The notes under the pieces: model-generated | What the model saw: the letters and a program-made list of their open reading frames with translations, nothing else | Told to the model about the DNA's origin: nothing | The model's database searches: none | DNA from: Sterolibacterium sp. | Lineage (GTDB): Bacteria; Pseudomonadota; Gammaproteobacteria; Burkholderiales; Rhodocyclaceae | DNA: 64,000 bases | Assembly (NCBI GenBank): GCA_028713555.1 | Contig: JAQTOA010000002.1 | Span: forward strand, 207,482 to 271,481 | Reading direction: 5' to 3' | In this document: positions 23,851 through 41,410 of the stretch, in pieces | How the letters are laid out: every line of letters begins with the position of its first letter | How positions within the stretch are numbered: position 1 is the stretch's first letter | Translations under genes and position numbers: made by a program

Positions 23851-25646
23851 TCGACTCCCCCGAGATAAGCTTCCAGGACTGCCGGGTCCTGCCTCACCTG
23901 TTCCGGCAACCCTTCGGCAATTTTTTCGCCAAACTCCATCACCACCACCCGGTCGGCCAACCCCATAACAAAATCCACGTCGTGTTCAACCAGCAGGATT
24001 CCCATGCCTTCGGCTCTTAAACGCCGCAACAAGTCGGCCAGTGCCTGCTTCTCCAGATAGCGCAATCCGGCGGCGGGCTCATCAAGCAATAGCAGGACAG
24101 GATCAGCGGCCAGCGCCCGGGCGATCTCCAGGATGCGTTGCTTGCCCAGAGGCAAGCTGCCCGCTTGGTCGAACATGTGTTCCTTGAGGCCAACCCGTTC
24201 GATCTGCCGCGCAGCTTCGGCCTTCAAGCGTTGCTCCTCGGCGCGCTCAAGATGCAGCAGGGCGGACAGGACTCCGCGACTGCCGCGCAGGTGAGCACCG
24301 ATGGCGACATTCTCCAATACGCTCATGGTCGGCAACAGCCGCACGTGCTGGAAAGTACGGCTCATGCCAAGTCGGGCAATTTCGCGGGAATTTAATTTTT
24401 CAACTGGTTCTCCGCGAAAAAATATCTTTCCCGAAGTTGCCGGATCGACACCTGAAATGCAATTGAACATGGTGCTTTTGCCCGCTCCATTAGGCCCGAT
24501 CAAGGCCAGCACTTCTCCGCTACGTACAGAAAAACTCATATTGTTGCTGGCCACCAAGCCGCCAAATTCTTTCACGACATCCTTGGCTTCAAGCAACTGT
24601 TCGCTCGCCTGCAGGAGAGGCTTTTTGGGCAAGGGGTCGGCATGCGGAACCGAGCTACGCTCCCGATCCCCGGCAGAATCAGGAATCAGCTTCGCCAGTA
24701 TCGGCCAAAGGCCGTCCCGCGCTCGTTGCAGCATCAGCACCATCATCACACCAAACACGATGACTTCGAAATTGCCGCTGCTGCCGAAAATTTTCGGCAG
24801 CAAATCTTGCAACCATTGTTTCAAAATGGTGATTACGCCGGCGCCGAGCAACGCACCCCAAACATGGGCGGCGCCACCCAGCACCGCCATAAACAAGTAT
24901 TCAATACCGATATGCAAACCAAACGGAGTGGGATTCACAAAACGCTGTAAGTGTGCATAAAGCCAGCCCGAAAGACAGGCATACAATGCAGCGATCAGAA
25001 AAATCACGGTTTTCGAGCGCGCTGTATCCACGCCCATGGCTTCGGCCATCAGGGTACCGCCCTTGAGCGCGCGGATGGCGCGACCCTCACGCGAATCAAG
25101 CAGATTCTGGGTCAGCCAGACTGCGACCAGCAACATGGCCCAAATCAAGTAGTAAAACTCCCTGCCGTATCTGACTTCCAGCCCAAGGACCGACAAAGAT
25201 GGAATTCCGGTGATTCCAGTATGCCCGCCGAGAAACTCCAGGTTGCCAAACAGGAAATAAATACTGATGCCCCAGGCGATCGTCCCGAGCGGCAAGTAGT
25301 GGCCGGAAAGACGTAAGGTCAACGCCCCTAACAACAGGGCTACCATGGCAGTAAGCGCTAACCCTACCAGCAAGGCCAGCCAAGGGGATGCGCCAAATGG
25401 TGCCATCCAGACCGGCAGTTCGCTCGCAGTAGTCAGATAAGCCGTTGAATAAGCGCCTAAACCAACGAAAGCCGCTTGACCGAATGAAGTAAGACCGCCG
25501 ACGCCGGTAAGCAAAACCAAACCCAGGGCAACAATGGCATACAAGCCAATATAGTTGAGGAGGGTCACATAAAATTCAGGCAAGATCAAAGGGCCAAGCG
25601 CAATCAGGACCAGAAACCCGACAAGTATCAAATACCGACGCTTCAT
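23847..25646 (-). CDS. branched-chain amino-acid-type ABC transporter, permease (LivM) fused to ATPase (LivG)
   Basis: N-terminal LivM-type permease (GLTSFGQAAFVGLGAYSTAYL), C-terminal ABC ATPase (LIGPNGAGKSTMFNCISG, LLLLDEPAAGL) in one uninterrupted ORF. Confidence 0.92.
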   Translation of the reverse strand: MKRRYLILVGFLVLIALGPLILPEFYVTLLNYIGLYAIVALGLVLLTGVGGLTSFGQAAFVGLGAYSTAYLTTASELPVWMAPFGASPWLALLVGLALTAMVALLLGALTLRLSGHYLPLGTIAWGISIYFLFGNLEFLGGHTGITGIPSLSVLGLEVRYGREFYYLIWAMLLVAVWLTQNLLDSREGRAIRALKGGTLMAEAMGVDTARSKTVIFLIAALYACLSGWLYAHLQRFVNPTPFGLHIGIEYLFMAVLGGAAHVWGALLGAGVITILKQWLQDLLPKIFGSSGNFEVIVFGVMMVLMLQRARDGLWPILAKLIPDSAGDRERSSVPHADPLPKKPLLQASEQLLEAKDVVKEFGGLVASNNMSFSVRSGEVLALIGPNGAGKSTMFNCISGVDPATSGKIFFRGEPVEKLNSREIARLGMSRTFQHVRLLPTMSVLENVAIGAHLRGSRGVLSALLHLERAEEQRLKAEAARQIERVGLKEHMFDQAGSLPLGKQRILEIARALAADPVLLLLDEPAAGLRYLEKQALADLLRRLRAEGMGILLVEHDVDFVMGLADRVVVMEFGEKIAEGLPEQVRQDPAVLEAYLGGVE

Positions 25647-26683
25647 TACTCGTCTTGCTCCACATGATGCGTGGTCAAAGAACGCCACATCAACACCGGA
25701 ATGATCAAAGTGAATACTAACACCTCCTTAAAAGCGCTTGCCCAGAAGGAAGAATAGGCTTCGAGCAAACCAACTAGCAATGCCCCGGCAGCGGCTACCG
25801 GATAACTGGCCAGTCCACCGACAATGGCCCCGACAAACCCCTTGAGGCCGATCAGAAATCCAGTGTCGTAATAAATTGTCGCGATCGGCGCTATCAGGAT
25901 CCCCGATAAAGCGCCGATCATGGCGGCCAGCAAAAACGATAACCTGCCTGCCATAACCGTCGAAATTCCCATCAGTCGAGCGCCGGTGCGGTTTATCGCC
26001 GTGGCTCGCAAGGCCTTGCCATACAGGGTGCGCTCGAAAAACCAGAATAGCGCCGCGATTAACAGTGCGCTCGATGCCAACACCAAGACAGTTTGTCCAG
26101 ACATCAGGATGCTGCCAAACTTAAAGGTGGCATCGCTGAATGCCAGCGTGCGCGAACCTTCGGCGCCAAAAAACAACAGGCCTAGTCCAACCAGGGTCAG
26201 ATGGACCGCAACCGACACGATCAACAACACCAGCACGGATGCCTCAGCCACCGGCTGGAAGGCCAGGCGGTAGATCATCGGCCCAAGCGGCATGATCAGC
26301 ATCAGCGACAACACCACTTGCGCCAACATCGGCAATTCTGCAGGATTGACCAGAAACAGCAGCAATGCTGTTCCGCATGGATAGGCAACACTCCAAAGCA
26401 GAATTCTTGGAATGCGGCGAATCGTGCCAGTGCGCAAGGATATCGTGCAATCGATGACGGCAATGGCAGCGCCTGCACCAAGCAGCAACCAGATCGTTCC
26501 CGGCGTCTTGCCGGCCTGAAGATTGGCCAGTGTCAGCGCACCTAAAGTGACAAATTCGCCCTGCGGAATGAAAATAACGCGGGTGACAGCGAAAACCAAT
26601 ACCAGCGCCAGCGCTAACAACGCATATATCGCGCCGTTAGTGATCCCGTCCTGTCCGAGCAGGAGCGCAATTTGCATATCCAT
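25646..26683 (-). CDS. livH: branched-chain amino-acid-type ABC transporter permease
   Basis: LLGQDGITNGAIYALLALALVLVFAVTRVIFIPQGEFVTLGAL. Confidence 0.92.
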   Translation of the reverse strand: MDMQIALLLGQDGITNGAIYALLALALVLVFAVTRVIFIPQGEFVTLGALTLANLQAGKTPGTIWLLLGAGAAIAVIDCTISLRTGTIRRIPRILLWSVAYPCGTALLLFLVNPAELPMLAQVVLSLMLIMPLGPMIYRLAFQPVAEASVLVLLIVSVAVHLTLVGLGLLFFGAEGSRTLAFSDATFKFGSILMSGQTVLVLASSALLIAALFWFFERTLYGKALRATAINRTGARLMGISTVMAGRLSFLLAAMIGALSGILIAPIATIYYDTGFLIGLKGFVGAIVGGLASYPVAAAGALLVGLLEAYSSFWASAFKEVLVFTLIIPVLMWRSLTTHHVEQDE

Positions 26684-26784
26684 GCGACAATTTCCACGAA
26701 AAATCAGGGCGCCATGGTTATACCCTAGGCGCCCTTGGCAAAAGCTCAGCGGTTACGATCAAAGGCAACAACCAGCGTCAAACT

Positions 26785-27930
26785 TTACTGTTGCAGCTTC
26801 CATTTGCCATCCTTGATCTGCACCATGACATAGGCCCGCTGATCGAAACCAAGATGGTCACTGGGCGACATATTGAACATCCCGTGCGCACCGGCAAGCT
26901 CTTTGGTTGTTTCCAGCGCGTCACGCAGCGCAACGCGGAATTCCTTGGTTCCGGGTTTGCCCTTCTTCAAAGCGGCTGGAACAGCATGAGCCAGCAACAG
27001 GCCAGCGTCCCAAGCATGGGCACCGAAGGTGGAAACACTGCCGGCACCATGGGCCGCTTCGTACTTCTTGACATATTCCAACGCTGCTTTCTTCAGCGGA
27101 TTGGCGTCCGGCAGCTGGCCAGCAACCAGGACCGGCCCTGCAGGCAACCACGTGCCTTCAACGTCCTTGCCGCCAACGCGCAGAAAATCGTTGTTGGCAA
27201 CGCCATGGGTCTGATAGATCGCGCCCTTATAGCCCCGCTCTTTAAGGGACTTCTGCGGCAACGCGGCGGGTGTGCCTGAACCGGCAATCAGCACCGCATC
27301 AGGATTGGCCGAAATCAGCTTGAGCACCTGGCCGGTCACGGAAGTGTCGGCACGGTTGTAGCGCTCGTTAGCGACAATTTTGATCTTGCGCGCCTCGGCC
27401 ATTTTGGAAAACTCGTTCCACCACCCCTCGCCATAAGCATCGGAAAAACCAATGAAGGCAACCGACTTCACCCCGGCCTTGCTCATGTGCTGCGTGATCG
27501 CGATGGCCATCTGGGCATCGTTTTGCGGAGTTTTGAACACCCAGCGACGTTTGGCATCCATCGGCTCGATAATTCGCGCTGAAGCCGCCATTGCAATCAT
27601 CGGCGTTTCCGCCTCGGCCACGACATCTATCATGGCCAGGGAGTTGGGTGTGATGGTCGAGCCGATAATCGCATCAACCTTATCCTCACTGATAAGCTTC
27701 TTGGTATTGGTGACCGCCTTGGTGGTATCCGAGGCGTCATCGAGAATGATGTAGTTGATTTTCTGGCCGGCAATTGTCGTCGGCATCAGGGCAAAAGTAT
27801 TCTTCTCTGGAATACCCAGGGAAGCCGCTGGGCCTGTCGCCGATAAACTTACGCCAACGTTGATATCAGCATAAGCCTGTGATGCCATCGTGACAATGCT
27901 TAATGCAGCCAAAAGCAATTTAACTCTCAT
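26785..27930 (-). CDS. ABC transporter substrate-binding protein (LivK-like)
   Basis: Signal peptide MRVKLLLAALSIVTMASQAYA; INVGVSLSATGPAASLGIPEKNTFAL. Confidence 0.92.
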   Translation of the reverse strand: MRVKLLLAALSIVTMASQAYADINVGVSLSATGPAASLGIPEKNTFALMPTTIAGQKINYIILDDASDTTKAVTNTKKLISEDKVDAIIGSTITPNSLAMIDVVAEAETPMIAMAASARIIEPMDAKRRWVFKTPQNDAQMAIAITQHMSKAGVKSVAFIGFSDAYGEGWWNEFSKMAEARKIKIVANERYNRADTSVTGQVLKLISANPDAVLIAGSGTPAALPQKSLKERGYKGAIYQTHGVANNDFLRVGGKDVEGTWLPAGPVLVAGQLPDANPLKKAALEYVKKYEAAHGAGSVSTFGAHAWDAGLLLAHAVPAALKKGKPGTKEFRVALRDALETTKELAGAHGMFNMSPSDHLGFDQRAYVMVQIKDGKWKLQQ

Positions 27931-28036
27931 GGTTACCCTCCCCAATAGTTCAGCTTTTGTATGTTAACTCAAGGTGACAACTAGCGATGCTTATTATCAT
28001 TAGTATCCAAGCTGGTTACTGCGTGGCAAATACGCC

Positions 28037-29416
28037 TTATTTTCCGATACAAAATCTCGAGAAGATCTCACCAAGTAGGTCATCAGAAGTAAATTCACCC
28101 GTGATTGTACCCAGTGCATCCTGCGTCAGGCGAAGTTCTTCGGCGCAAAGTTCAGTCCGATTCAATTCAGTGATCGCCCGATCAAGATGAAACTTGGCCG
28201 CAGTCAAGGCTTGCAGATGACGCTCCCGGGCGAGGATGCAATTCTCTCCTTGCCCTTGCCACCCGGCTATCCGCAACAACTCATCGTGGAGTAGCTCGAT
28301 GCCTGCCCCCGTCAGCGCAGACAGCAGCAAATGCGATTGGCCATCTTCTTCATAACAGCCAGCTGCAAGGCCGGCAAGATCGCACTTGCTATGCACTATA
28401 ACCCGCGGCACAGCAAGGCCGGATGGAAACCCTGCGGCTATTTTCGCATCCGCAGGAGTCCAGGTTGTGCGGGCGTCCACCAGCTGAACTATGACATCAG
28501 CCTTTTCAATCTCACGCCAGGTGCGCTCGATTCCCAAGCTTTCGACAAGGTCACCCGCTTCCCGCAGTCCGGCGGTATCGACAATGTGCAGCGGGATGCC
28601 CTCAATCTGTATCGTTTCGCGAATGGCATCACGGGTAGTACCGGGAATTTCAGTAACGATGGCCCGCTCCTCACCCGCCAGACGGTTGAGCAGCGAGGAT
28701 TTGCCGACGTTCGGTGGGCCGACAAGCACCACTGCCAAACCATTTCGTAGCAGACTGCCTTGCTTGGCTCTGGCCTGGATCGCCGCTAGATCAGCGCCCA
28801 ACTGCGCCAGACGGTGCGCCACATTGCTGACCCACAATACATCATCCGCATCAATTTCTTCATCCGAAAAATCAAGCGTTGCCTCGACCAACATGCGCAG
28901 TTCAATCAGACGGTCAACCAGCCGATGCACGGCTTGTGAAAACTCTCCCGAAAGCGAGCGCAAGGCTGAACGTGCCGCTTCGGCAGTGGAAGCGTCGATC
29001 AAATCGGCGACCGCCTCGGCTTGAGCCAGATCCAGCTTATCATTGAGAAAGGCACGAAGCGTAAATTCTCCTGGCTCAGCCAATCGGGCACCGAGTTCCA
29101 GGCAACGTTGCAATAGCATTTGCAGCACTATCGGCCCGCCGTGGCCCTGGAGTTCCAGGACGTCCTCACCGGTAAAGGAGTGGGGGGCAGGAAAGTAGAT
29201 CATGATTCCCTGATCTACCGGATTTCCTTCGGCATCACAGAAAGTAACCAAGGTTGCCAGGCGCGGCTGAATCGACTCAACTCGCTTGGCACTGAGTTTC
29301 AAGGCAAAATCCCGCAGCGATACCCCGGAAATCCGGACTACACCAATGCTGCCTCGCCCCGGGGCGGAGGCGATCGCAGCAATGGTGTCGCAGAAATCAC
29401 GAACCCTTTTTGCCAC
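28037..29416 (-). CDS. mnmE: tRNA modification GTPase MnmE (exact start uncertain, likely a few codons downstream)
   Basis: [55 protein letters not shown]-terminal IFSRFCIGK. Confidence 0.97.
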   Translation of the reverse strand: MAKRVRDFCDTIAAIASAPGRGSIGVVRISGVSLRDFALKLSAKRVESIQPRLATLVTFCDAEGNPVDQGIMIYFPAPHSFTGEDVLELQGHGGPIVLQMLLQRCLELGARLAEPGEFTLRAFLNDKLDLAQAEAVADLIDASTAEAARSALRSLSGEFSQAVHRLVDRLIELRMLVEATLDFSDEEIDADDVLWVSNVAHRLAQLGADLAAIQARAKQGSLLRNGLAVVLVGPPNVGKSSLLNRLAGEERAIVTEIPGTTRDAIRETIQIEGIPLHIVDTAGLREAGDLVESLGIERTWREIEKADVIVQLVDARTTWTPADAKIAAGFPSGLAVPRVIVHSKCDLAGLAAGCYEEDGQSHLLLSALTGAGIELLHDELLRIAGWQGQGENCILARERHLQALTAAKFHLDRAITELNRTELCAEELRLTQDALGTITGEFTSDDLLGEIFSRFCIGK

Positions 29417-31064
29417 CCTCGATCAAGCGTGTGATCTGCCACTGCTGGGCGATCGACAGCAGATTGTTAACTGTCCAGTAAAGCACTAGGCCCGCGGGCA
29501 TAAACAGAAACATACCGGTGAATACGATCGGCATGAACATCATCACCTTGGCCTGAATCGGATCAGGCGGAGTGGGATTGAGCTTGGTTTGCACCAGCAT
29601 GGTCGCACCCATCAATAGCGGCAAAATATAGTATGGATCTTGGGCAGAAAGATCATTTATCCATCCCAGCCAGGGAGCATAGCGCATCTCTGCGGTGCCC
29701 AGTAACACCCAATACAAAGCAATGAACACCGGAATCTGGACCACGATAGGCAAGCATCCGCCAAGCGGGTTGATCTTCTCCCGCTTGTACAACGCCATCA
29801 TCTCCTGGTTGAGGCGGGCACGATCATCACCATAGGTTTCCTTGAGCTTGGCTAGCTTGGGTGTCACCAGTTTCATTTTCGCCATGGATTTATAACTGGC
29901 GGCGGAAAGCGGGAAAAAAATCAGCTTTAACAATACTGTCAACCCGATGATCGCCCAACCCCAATTGCCGACCAGTCTGTGTAGCATCTCCAGAACCCAG
30001 AACAAGGGCGCGGCAACCACTGTCAACCAGCCGTAGTCGACGACAAGGTTAAGACCGGGTGCAATCTTAGCTAAATTGTCCTGTTCCTGCGGCCCGGCAT
30101 AAAGTTGCACCGCCACCTCTCCGCTGGCACCCGGAGGAATTGCCGCTACCGGCAGGATCACACCGGCTCCGTAAAGATCATCACCCAGCTTACGGGTAAA
30201 AAACTCCCGCTCGACATTGCCCTGAGGTAGCCAGGCAGTGACGAAATAATGTTGCACTAGCGCTACCCAGCCATTGTCAGCCTTATGCGTAAATTTGGCT
30301 TTGCCCTTGGCGATGTCCTCAAAACTGATTTTCTGGTACTTATCCTGTTCGGTATAAACAGCTGGGCCGGTAAAAGTGCTCACACCCATCGCGCCACCGG
30401 TGCTGCCTTCCGGTGGTTTGCTATCGCGCACGCTCTGAAAATAAACGTGGGCACTCACTGACGCCGTACCTTGGTTGATAATTTCATGACCGACATCGAT
30501 CAGATAGCTGCCACGATGAAAAGTGTAGGTTTTAGCCACCTTAAGACCGGAGTTCGTTGCGGTTTCAAGGCGCACCTCAAGCGTATTCTGGCCTTCCTTG
30601 AGTTCCAGGCTGCCGGCAACGAACTGATAAACGCTCTTGTGGTTGGGCAGGTTTTCGCCTATCAAGCCGCTCTGGGCTTGATAGAAGTGTCTCTCGCCGT
30701 TGTCGAACAAGATGAAATTCCGGGTCTTATCCTCGGTGGCATGATGCCGAATCAATTCAAGCCGGGTCAGATCCCCACCCTGTGCAGAAATTTCGGCGGT
30801 GAACAAATCGGTTTTTACTACCTCCTTGCCAACTTTTGCCGGGAGCGCTTCCGGGTTAACGGTAGCAGGGAGTACTCCCGTATTGCTGGCAGGAATCGCC
30901 GCTGGAGTAGGAACTGGGACAGCGCCAGTACCTGGAGCCGCTATGCCTTGAGTTGCGTTAGCAGGCGGCATTGGCTTGGGTTGCCCCTGCTTCTGCCATG
31001 CATCCCAAAGCATAATCAGGGAAAAGGAAAACACCAGAACGAGAATCAGACGTTGGTTGTCCAT
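29397..31064 (-). CDS. yidC: membrane protein insertase YidC
   Basis: [56 protein letters not shown]. Confidence 0.97.
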   Translation of the reverse strand: MDNQRLILVLVFSFSLIMLWDAWQKQGQPKPMPPANATQGIAAPGTGAVPVPTPAAIPASNTGVLPATVNPEALPAKVGKEVVKTDLFTAEISAQGGDLTRLELIRHHATEDKTRNFILFDNGERHFYQAQSGLIGENLPNHKSVYQFVAGSLELKEGQNTLEVRLETATNSGLKVAKTYTFHRGSYLIDVGHEIINQGTASVSAHVYFQSVRDSKPPEGSTGGAMGVSTFTGPAVYTEQDKYQKISFEDIAKGKAKFTHKADNGWVALVQHYFVTAWLPQGNVEREFFTRKLGDDLYGAGVILPVAAIPPGASGEVAVQLYAGPQEQDNLAKIAPGLNLVVDYGWLTVVAAPLFWVLEMLHRLVGNWGWAIIGLTVLLKLIFFPLSAASYKSMAKMKLVTPKLAKLKETYGDDRARLNQEMMALYKREKINPLGGCLPIVVQIPVFIALYWVLLGTAEMRYAPWLGWINDLSAQDPYYILPLLMGATMLVQTKLNPTPPDPIQAKVMMFMPIVFTGMFLFMPAGLVLYWTVNNLLSIAQQWQITRLIEGGKKGS

Positions 31065-31133
31065 CGACAGTCTTTCGGTTCAGCACGCCAGAATCGGCAG
31101 GCGATTATAAAGAGTTCCTGTTCTTCCAAAACT

Positions 31134-31343
31134 CTAGGGAATCGGGTCGAAGCCGCCCGGATGCCATGGATGGCAATGTAAAACACGCCGCAACGCAAGC
31201 CATAAGCCATGCAATACACCGTACCGCTGCAAGGCTTCCAGCGCATATTCGGAACAATTCGGATAAAAACGGCAACTCCGCCCCAGCAATGGGCTGATGA
31301 AATACTGATAACAACGAATCAACCCAACCAACAACGTCTTCAT
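31134..31343 (-). CDS. yidD: membrane protein insertion efficiency factor YidD
   Basis: [39 protein letters not shown]. Confidence 0.95.
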   Translation of the reverse strand: MKTLLVGLIRCYQYFISPLLGRSCRFYPNCSEYALEALQRYGVLHGLWLALRRVLHCHPWHPGGFDPIP

Positions 31344-31765
31344 CGTGGCAACCGGATCAACAATTGATCGACATCAGCGCGTAACAAACTGCGCACTTCC
31401 CTATCCAATCTGTCACCAGGCGATTTGGACAGGCGCAGGATCAAATCGTAAGATGGCAAGCCATGGCGGGCGTGACGGAATACTTCCCGGGCCAAGCGTT
31501 TCAGCAAATTACGTTGCACCGCATGGTGTACGAGTTTTTTAGCTATCACCAAACCAAGCCGAGCACCGGCCGGGAGATTGACAAAAACCGCATCCCTGGA
31601 ACGGTAGTGCAGATCAAAATGTTTGCCCCGCAACACATGCCGAGCGGCAAACACTAAAGAAAACTCAGCGACTGCATGTAGTCTGTGCTGACTACGAAAG
31701 CAAAAATCATTGTCTTTGATGTCAGCAACGCCCACATCCTGATCGGTCACGAACAGTGCGGTCAA
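31340..31765 (-). CDS. rnpA: ribonuclease P protein component
   Basis: [13 protein letters not shown]-type RNR motif; position between rpmH and yidD; true start uncertain. Confidence 0.9.
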   Translation of the reverse strand: MTALFVTDQDVGVADIKDNDFCFRSQHRLHAVAEFSLVFAARHVLRGKHFDLHYRSRDAVFVNLPAGARLGLVIAKKLVHHAVQRNLLKRLAREVFRHARHGLPSYDLILRLSKSPGDRLDREVRSLLRADVDQLLIRLPR

Positions 31766-31896
31766 ACACCCAAGCGACTACGACCCTTGGCGCGACGTGC
31801 ACGAATTACTGCACGACCACCGCTGGTACGCATGCGCACAAGGAAGCCGTGGGTACGTTTACGTCGCACAACCGAAGGCTGATAAGTGCGTTTCAT
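31762..31896 (-). CDS. rpmH: 50S ribosomal protein L34 (not in supplied ORF track, 44 aa)
   Basis: [44 protein letters not shown] read on the minus strand. Confidence 0.95.
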   Translation of the reverse strand: MKRTYQPSVVRRKRTHGFLVRMRTSGGRAVIRARRAKGRSRLGV

Positions 31897-32112
31897 GGCA
31901 ATTTTCCTCAAAAAAACAACCTGCAATTACAGCTTTTTAGGCCCATATTGTCAAGTAGTATTTTTCATTTTCCCTGTGGGTAACTTTACACAAAACCGCT
32001 AGAATGCCGTGACTGAATGAAGCGATAACGATCTTTCAACGCCCCTAATACAAATATAACACACATAATATCAATTGATTACCTGTTATTTTAGACAGGT
32101 TACCGTATCACG
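31897..32112. other. AT-rich rpmH-dnaA intergenic region, candidate origin/regulatory region
   Basis: TGTGGGTAA (31975-31983, one mismatch to a DnaA box on the minus strand), AT-rich runs, rpmH/dnaA divergent. Confidence 0.5.
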
Positions 32113-33516
32113 ATGAGCGAATTTTGGTCTGCCTGTCTGAATCAGTTCGAAAAAGAACTGCCAACGCAGCAATACAACACCTGGATCAAGACCCTGCGTC
32201 TTGAAAGTGACGGGGACTGTCTCGGATCGTCTGGCAGTTTAGCACCGACCAGGCTACGCCTGATTGCCCCCAATCGCTTTGTTCTGCAATGGGTGAGGGA
32301 GCGTTACCTAGAAAAAATCCAGACACTAAGTCAACAGTTTTTTCCCGAACCAGTGTGTATCAGCCTTGCTTTGGGAGAAAATAATCCGCTAGGCAACACC
32401 CCCTCATTGCCAACAAATATTCAACAGACATCTGCCAAAGCAACACCAGCCAGTGCCAATGTTTCAAAATCGCATCCAGATCAGAGTGCTTACGAGAAAA
32501 CCCGGCTTAATTCCTCCTTCTCTTTTGATACCCTGGTCACTGGTCGTGCCAACGATCTAGCCCGCGCCGCAGCTCAACAAGTAGCGCTTAATCCCGGTAC
32601 TTCTTACAATCCATTATTCGTTTATGGTGGCGTTGGATTGGGCAAGACTCATTTAATCCATGCGCTAGGCAATGAAGTTTGGAACCATAATCCAGATATG
32701 GTGATCCGTTATGTTCATGCCGAGGATTATTTTGCCGACGTAGTCCGCGCCTACCAACAAAAGTCTTTCGATGTTTTCAAACGCTATTACCGTTCACTTG
32801 ATCTCTTGCTCATCGATGATATTCAGTTCTTCAATAACAAAAACCGAACCCAAGAAGAATTTTTTTACGCTTTCAATGCGCTGGTCGAAGCCAAGAAACA
32901 GATTGTCATCACTTCCGATACCTACCCAAAGGATGTCACTGGCTTGGAAGAACGCCTAGTTTCGCGTTTTGACTGGGGTCTGACAGTACAGATCGAACCT
33001 CCAGAACCCGAGATGCGCGTAGCCATTCTGAAAAAAAAGGCGGAAACAGCCAAGATTGCGCTTGGTGACGATGTGGCCTTCCTGATTGCAAAAAATCTAC
33101 GCTCCAACGTACGTGAATTGGAAGGGGCGCTCAACAAAGTGCTTGCCTATGCCCGCTTTCATGGCCGCGAAGTCAGCATAGATGTCGCCAAGGAAGCACT
33201 GAAGGATATTTTTGGCGCCACCAACCGGCAACTTACATTGGAATTGATTCAAAAAACCGTCGCTGATTATTACAAACTCAAGGTCTCAGAGATGTATTCA
33301 AAAAAGCGTACGCGCGCCATCGCCCGTCCGCGACAAATTGCCATGTGGCTAGCACGCGACCTGACTCATCACAGTTTGCCAGAGATCGGCGAAGCCTTTG
33401 GCGGACGTGACCATACCACCGTCCTGCACGCCTGCCGTACAGTCACCGATCTACGCGTTAAGGACGCCATCCTTGGCAACGATTTACATGTTTTAATGCA
33501 GACATTAAAAGGCTAA
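32113..33516 (+). CDS. dnaA: chromosomal replication initiator DnaA
   Basis: NPLFVYGGVGLGKTHLIHALGN; GRDHTTVLHACRTV. Confidence 0.98.
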   Translation: MSEFWSACLNQFEKELPTQQYNTWIKTLRLESDGDCLGSSGSLAPTRLRLIAPNRFVLQWVRERYLEKIQTLSQQFFPEPVCISLALGENNPLGNTPSLPTNIQQTSAKATPASANVSKSHPDQSAYEKTRLNSSFSFDTLVTGRANDLARAAAQQVALNPGTSYNPLFVYGGVGLGKTHLIHALGNEVWNHNPDMVIRYVHAEDYFADVVRAYQQKSFDVFKRYYRSLDLLLIDDIQFFNNKNRTQEEFFYAFNALVEAKKQIVITSDTYPKDVTGLEERLVSRFDWGLTVQIEPPEPEMRVAILKKKAETAKIALGDDVAFLIAKNLRSNVRELEGALNKVLAYARFHGREVSIDVAKEALKDIFGATNRQLTLELIQKTVADYYKLKVSEMYSKKRTRAIARPRQIAMWLARDLTHHSLPEIGEAFGGRDHTTVLHACRTVTDLRVKDAILGNDLHVLMQTLKG

Positions 33517-33727
33517 TGACATTGCATGACAACTTCTGTAAAAGCTTGGGATAGATTGTGAATAAATACATCTATTCGATCAACTCAAAAAAATACGCAC
33601 AATTCAACACAAGTAATCAGAAGAGTTTTCCCTAACTTTATACATCTAAAAAGAAGTTGAAAAAAATAAGGTTTATTGGTTTATCCACAGTTTCTCTGTC
33701 TATATATTCTTTATTAGGGATTTAAAT
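33517..33727. other. dnaA-dnaN intergenic region, candidate oriC
   Basis: Perfect DnaA box TTATCCACA (33681-33689, +) and TTATTCACA (33557-33565, -), strongly AT-rich. Confidence 0.6.
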
Positions 33728-34831
33728 ATGCTCTTATTCAAAGGCCCTCGTAATCAGATTCTTGAGCCACTGCAATCGGTTTGCGGAATAGTTGAAAAGC
33801 GACACACCCTTCCCATTCTCTCCAATGTCCTGATGGAAAAAGAGGGGGAAAATCTAACATTGCTGGCAACTGACATTGAAATCCAGATAAAAACCAGGGC
33901 CACGACAGTAAGCGGTGAGAAGGTTTCCCTGACCGTCGCTGCACGCAAGCTGCAGGACATTCTGCGAGCACTGCCGGAAGATGCCGAAGTCAACCTGACG
34001 CTCGACGAGAAAAGGTTGCAGATCAAGGCAGGGCGCAGTCGTTTCAACCTGCAAACGCTGCCGGCCGAGGACTTTCCCCGCATGGCCCTCAGCGAAGGAA
34101 ACCAGACGCGCCTGACCTTGACGCAAAAGCAATTTAAGCGCTTGTTGGCGCTGGTGCAGTACGCCATGGCACAGCAAGACATTCGCTACTATCTCAACGG
34201 GTTGTTGCTGGTGGTTAAGGGACATGAAATCTGCGTCGTTGCCACCGATGGTCATCGCCTTGCCTATGCCAGTGAAACCTTGGGCGAACAACTGCCGGCG
34301 ATAGATGTGATATTACCGCGCAAGACGGTGCTCGAACTCTCTCGCCAGCTTTCCGACAATGACGATCCCTTGGAAATTGCACTAACGCCAACCCAGGCAA
34401 TGTTTCGCTTTGGAGCGATAGAATTTGTCTCAAAATTGATTGACGGTAAATTTCCGGATTATGAACGTGTCATTCCAAAGGGGCATGCTGTTCTGGTCAA
34501 GATGTCGCGCCAAGGTTTATTCCAATCGCTGCAACGCGCAAAGATTTTAACCAACGAAAAAACTCCCGGCGTGCGTCTGGTGTTTTCTCCAGGAAGCCTG
34601 AAAATAATTGGCAACAATACCGAACGCGAAGAAGCCCAGGAAGAATTAGAGATAGATTTTTCTGGCGACAGTATCGATATTGGCTTCAATGTGAATTATC
34701 TGCTGGATGTACTCAACAACATCACGAATGAAGAAATAGAATGCCATCTAGGTGATTCCAACAGCAGCGCACTTTTTCAACTGGCGGACAATCAGAGTTT
34801 CAAGTACGTTGTGATGCCAATGCGTATTTGA
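33728..34831 (+). CDS. dnaN: DNA polymerase III beta subunit
   Basis: QSVCGIVEKRHTLPILSNVLM; C-terminal YVVMPMRI. Confidence 0.98.
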   Translation: MLLFKGPRNQILEPLQSVCGIVEKRHTLPILSNVLMEKEGENLTLLATDIEIQIKTRATTVSGEKVSLTVAARKLQDILRALPEDAEVNLTLDEKRLQIKAGRSRFNLQTLPAEDFPRMALSEGNQTRLTLTQKQFKRLLALVQYAMAQQDIRYYLNGLLLVVKGHEICVVATDGHRLAYASETLGEQLPAIDVILPRKTVLELSRQLSDNDDPLEIALTPTQAMFRFGAIEFVSKLIDGKFPDYERVIPKGHAVLVKMSRQGLFQSLQRAKILTNEKTPGVRLVFSPGSLKIIGNNTEREEAQEELEIDFSGDSIDIGFNVNYLLDVLNNITNEEIECHLGDSNSSALFQLADNQSFKYVVMPMRI

Positions 34832-34873
34832 CAGCCACAGCAAGCAAGTTAAACACAATACAGATGGTAATGA

Positions 34874-41325
<6,452 letters not shown>

Positions 41326-41410
41326 GGGCAATGGCTCTAAGCTTGAATGTGAGCTATTTTAGGTGATCGCCGCAACACGTGCTGGAAGGAAGGCATTAAA
41401 CTCCGTCGTC

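Noticed and set aside
31134-31314. Alternative ORFs at yidD (31046-31246, 31105-31314)
   Set aside because: YidD signature is in the 31134-31343 frame; others are out-of-frame shadows.
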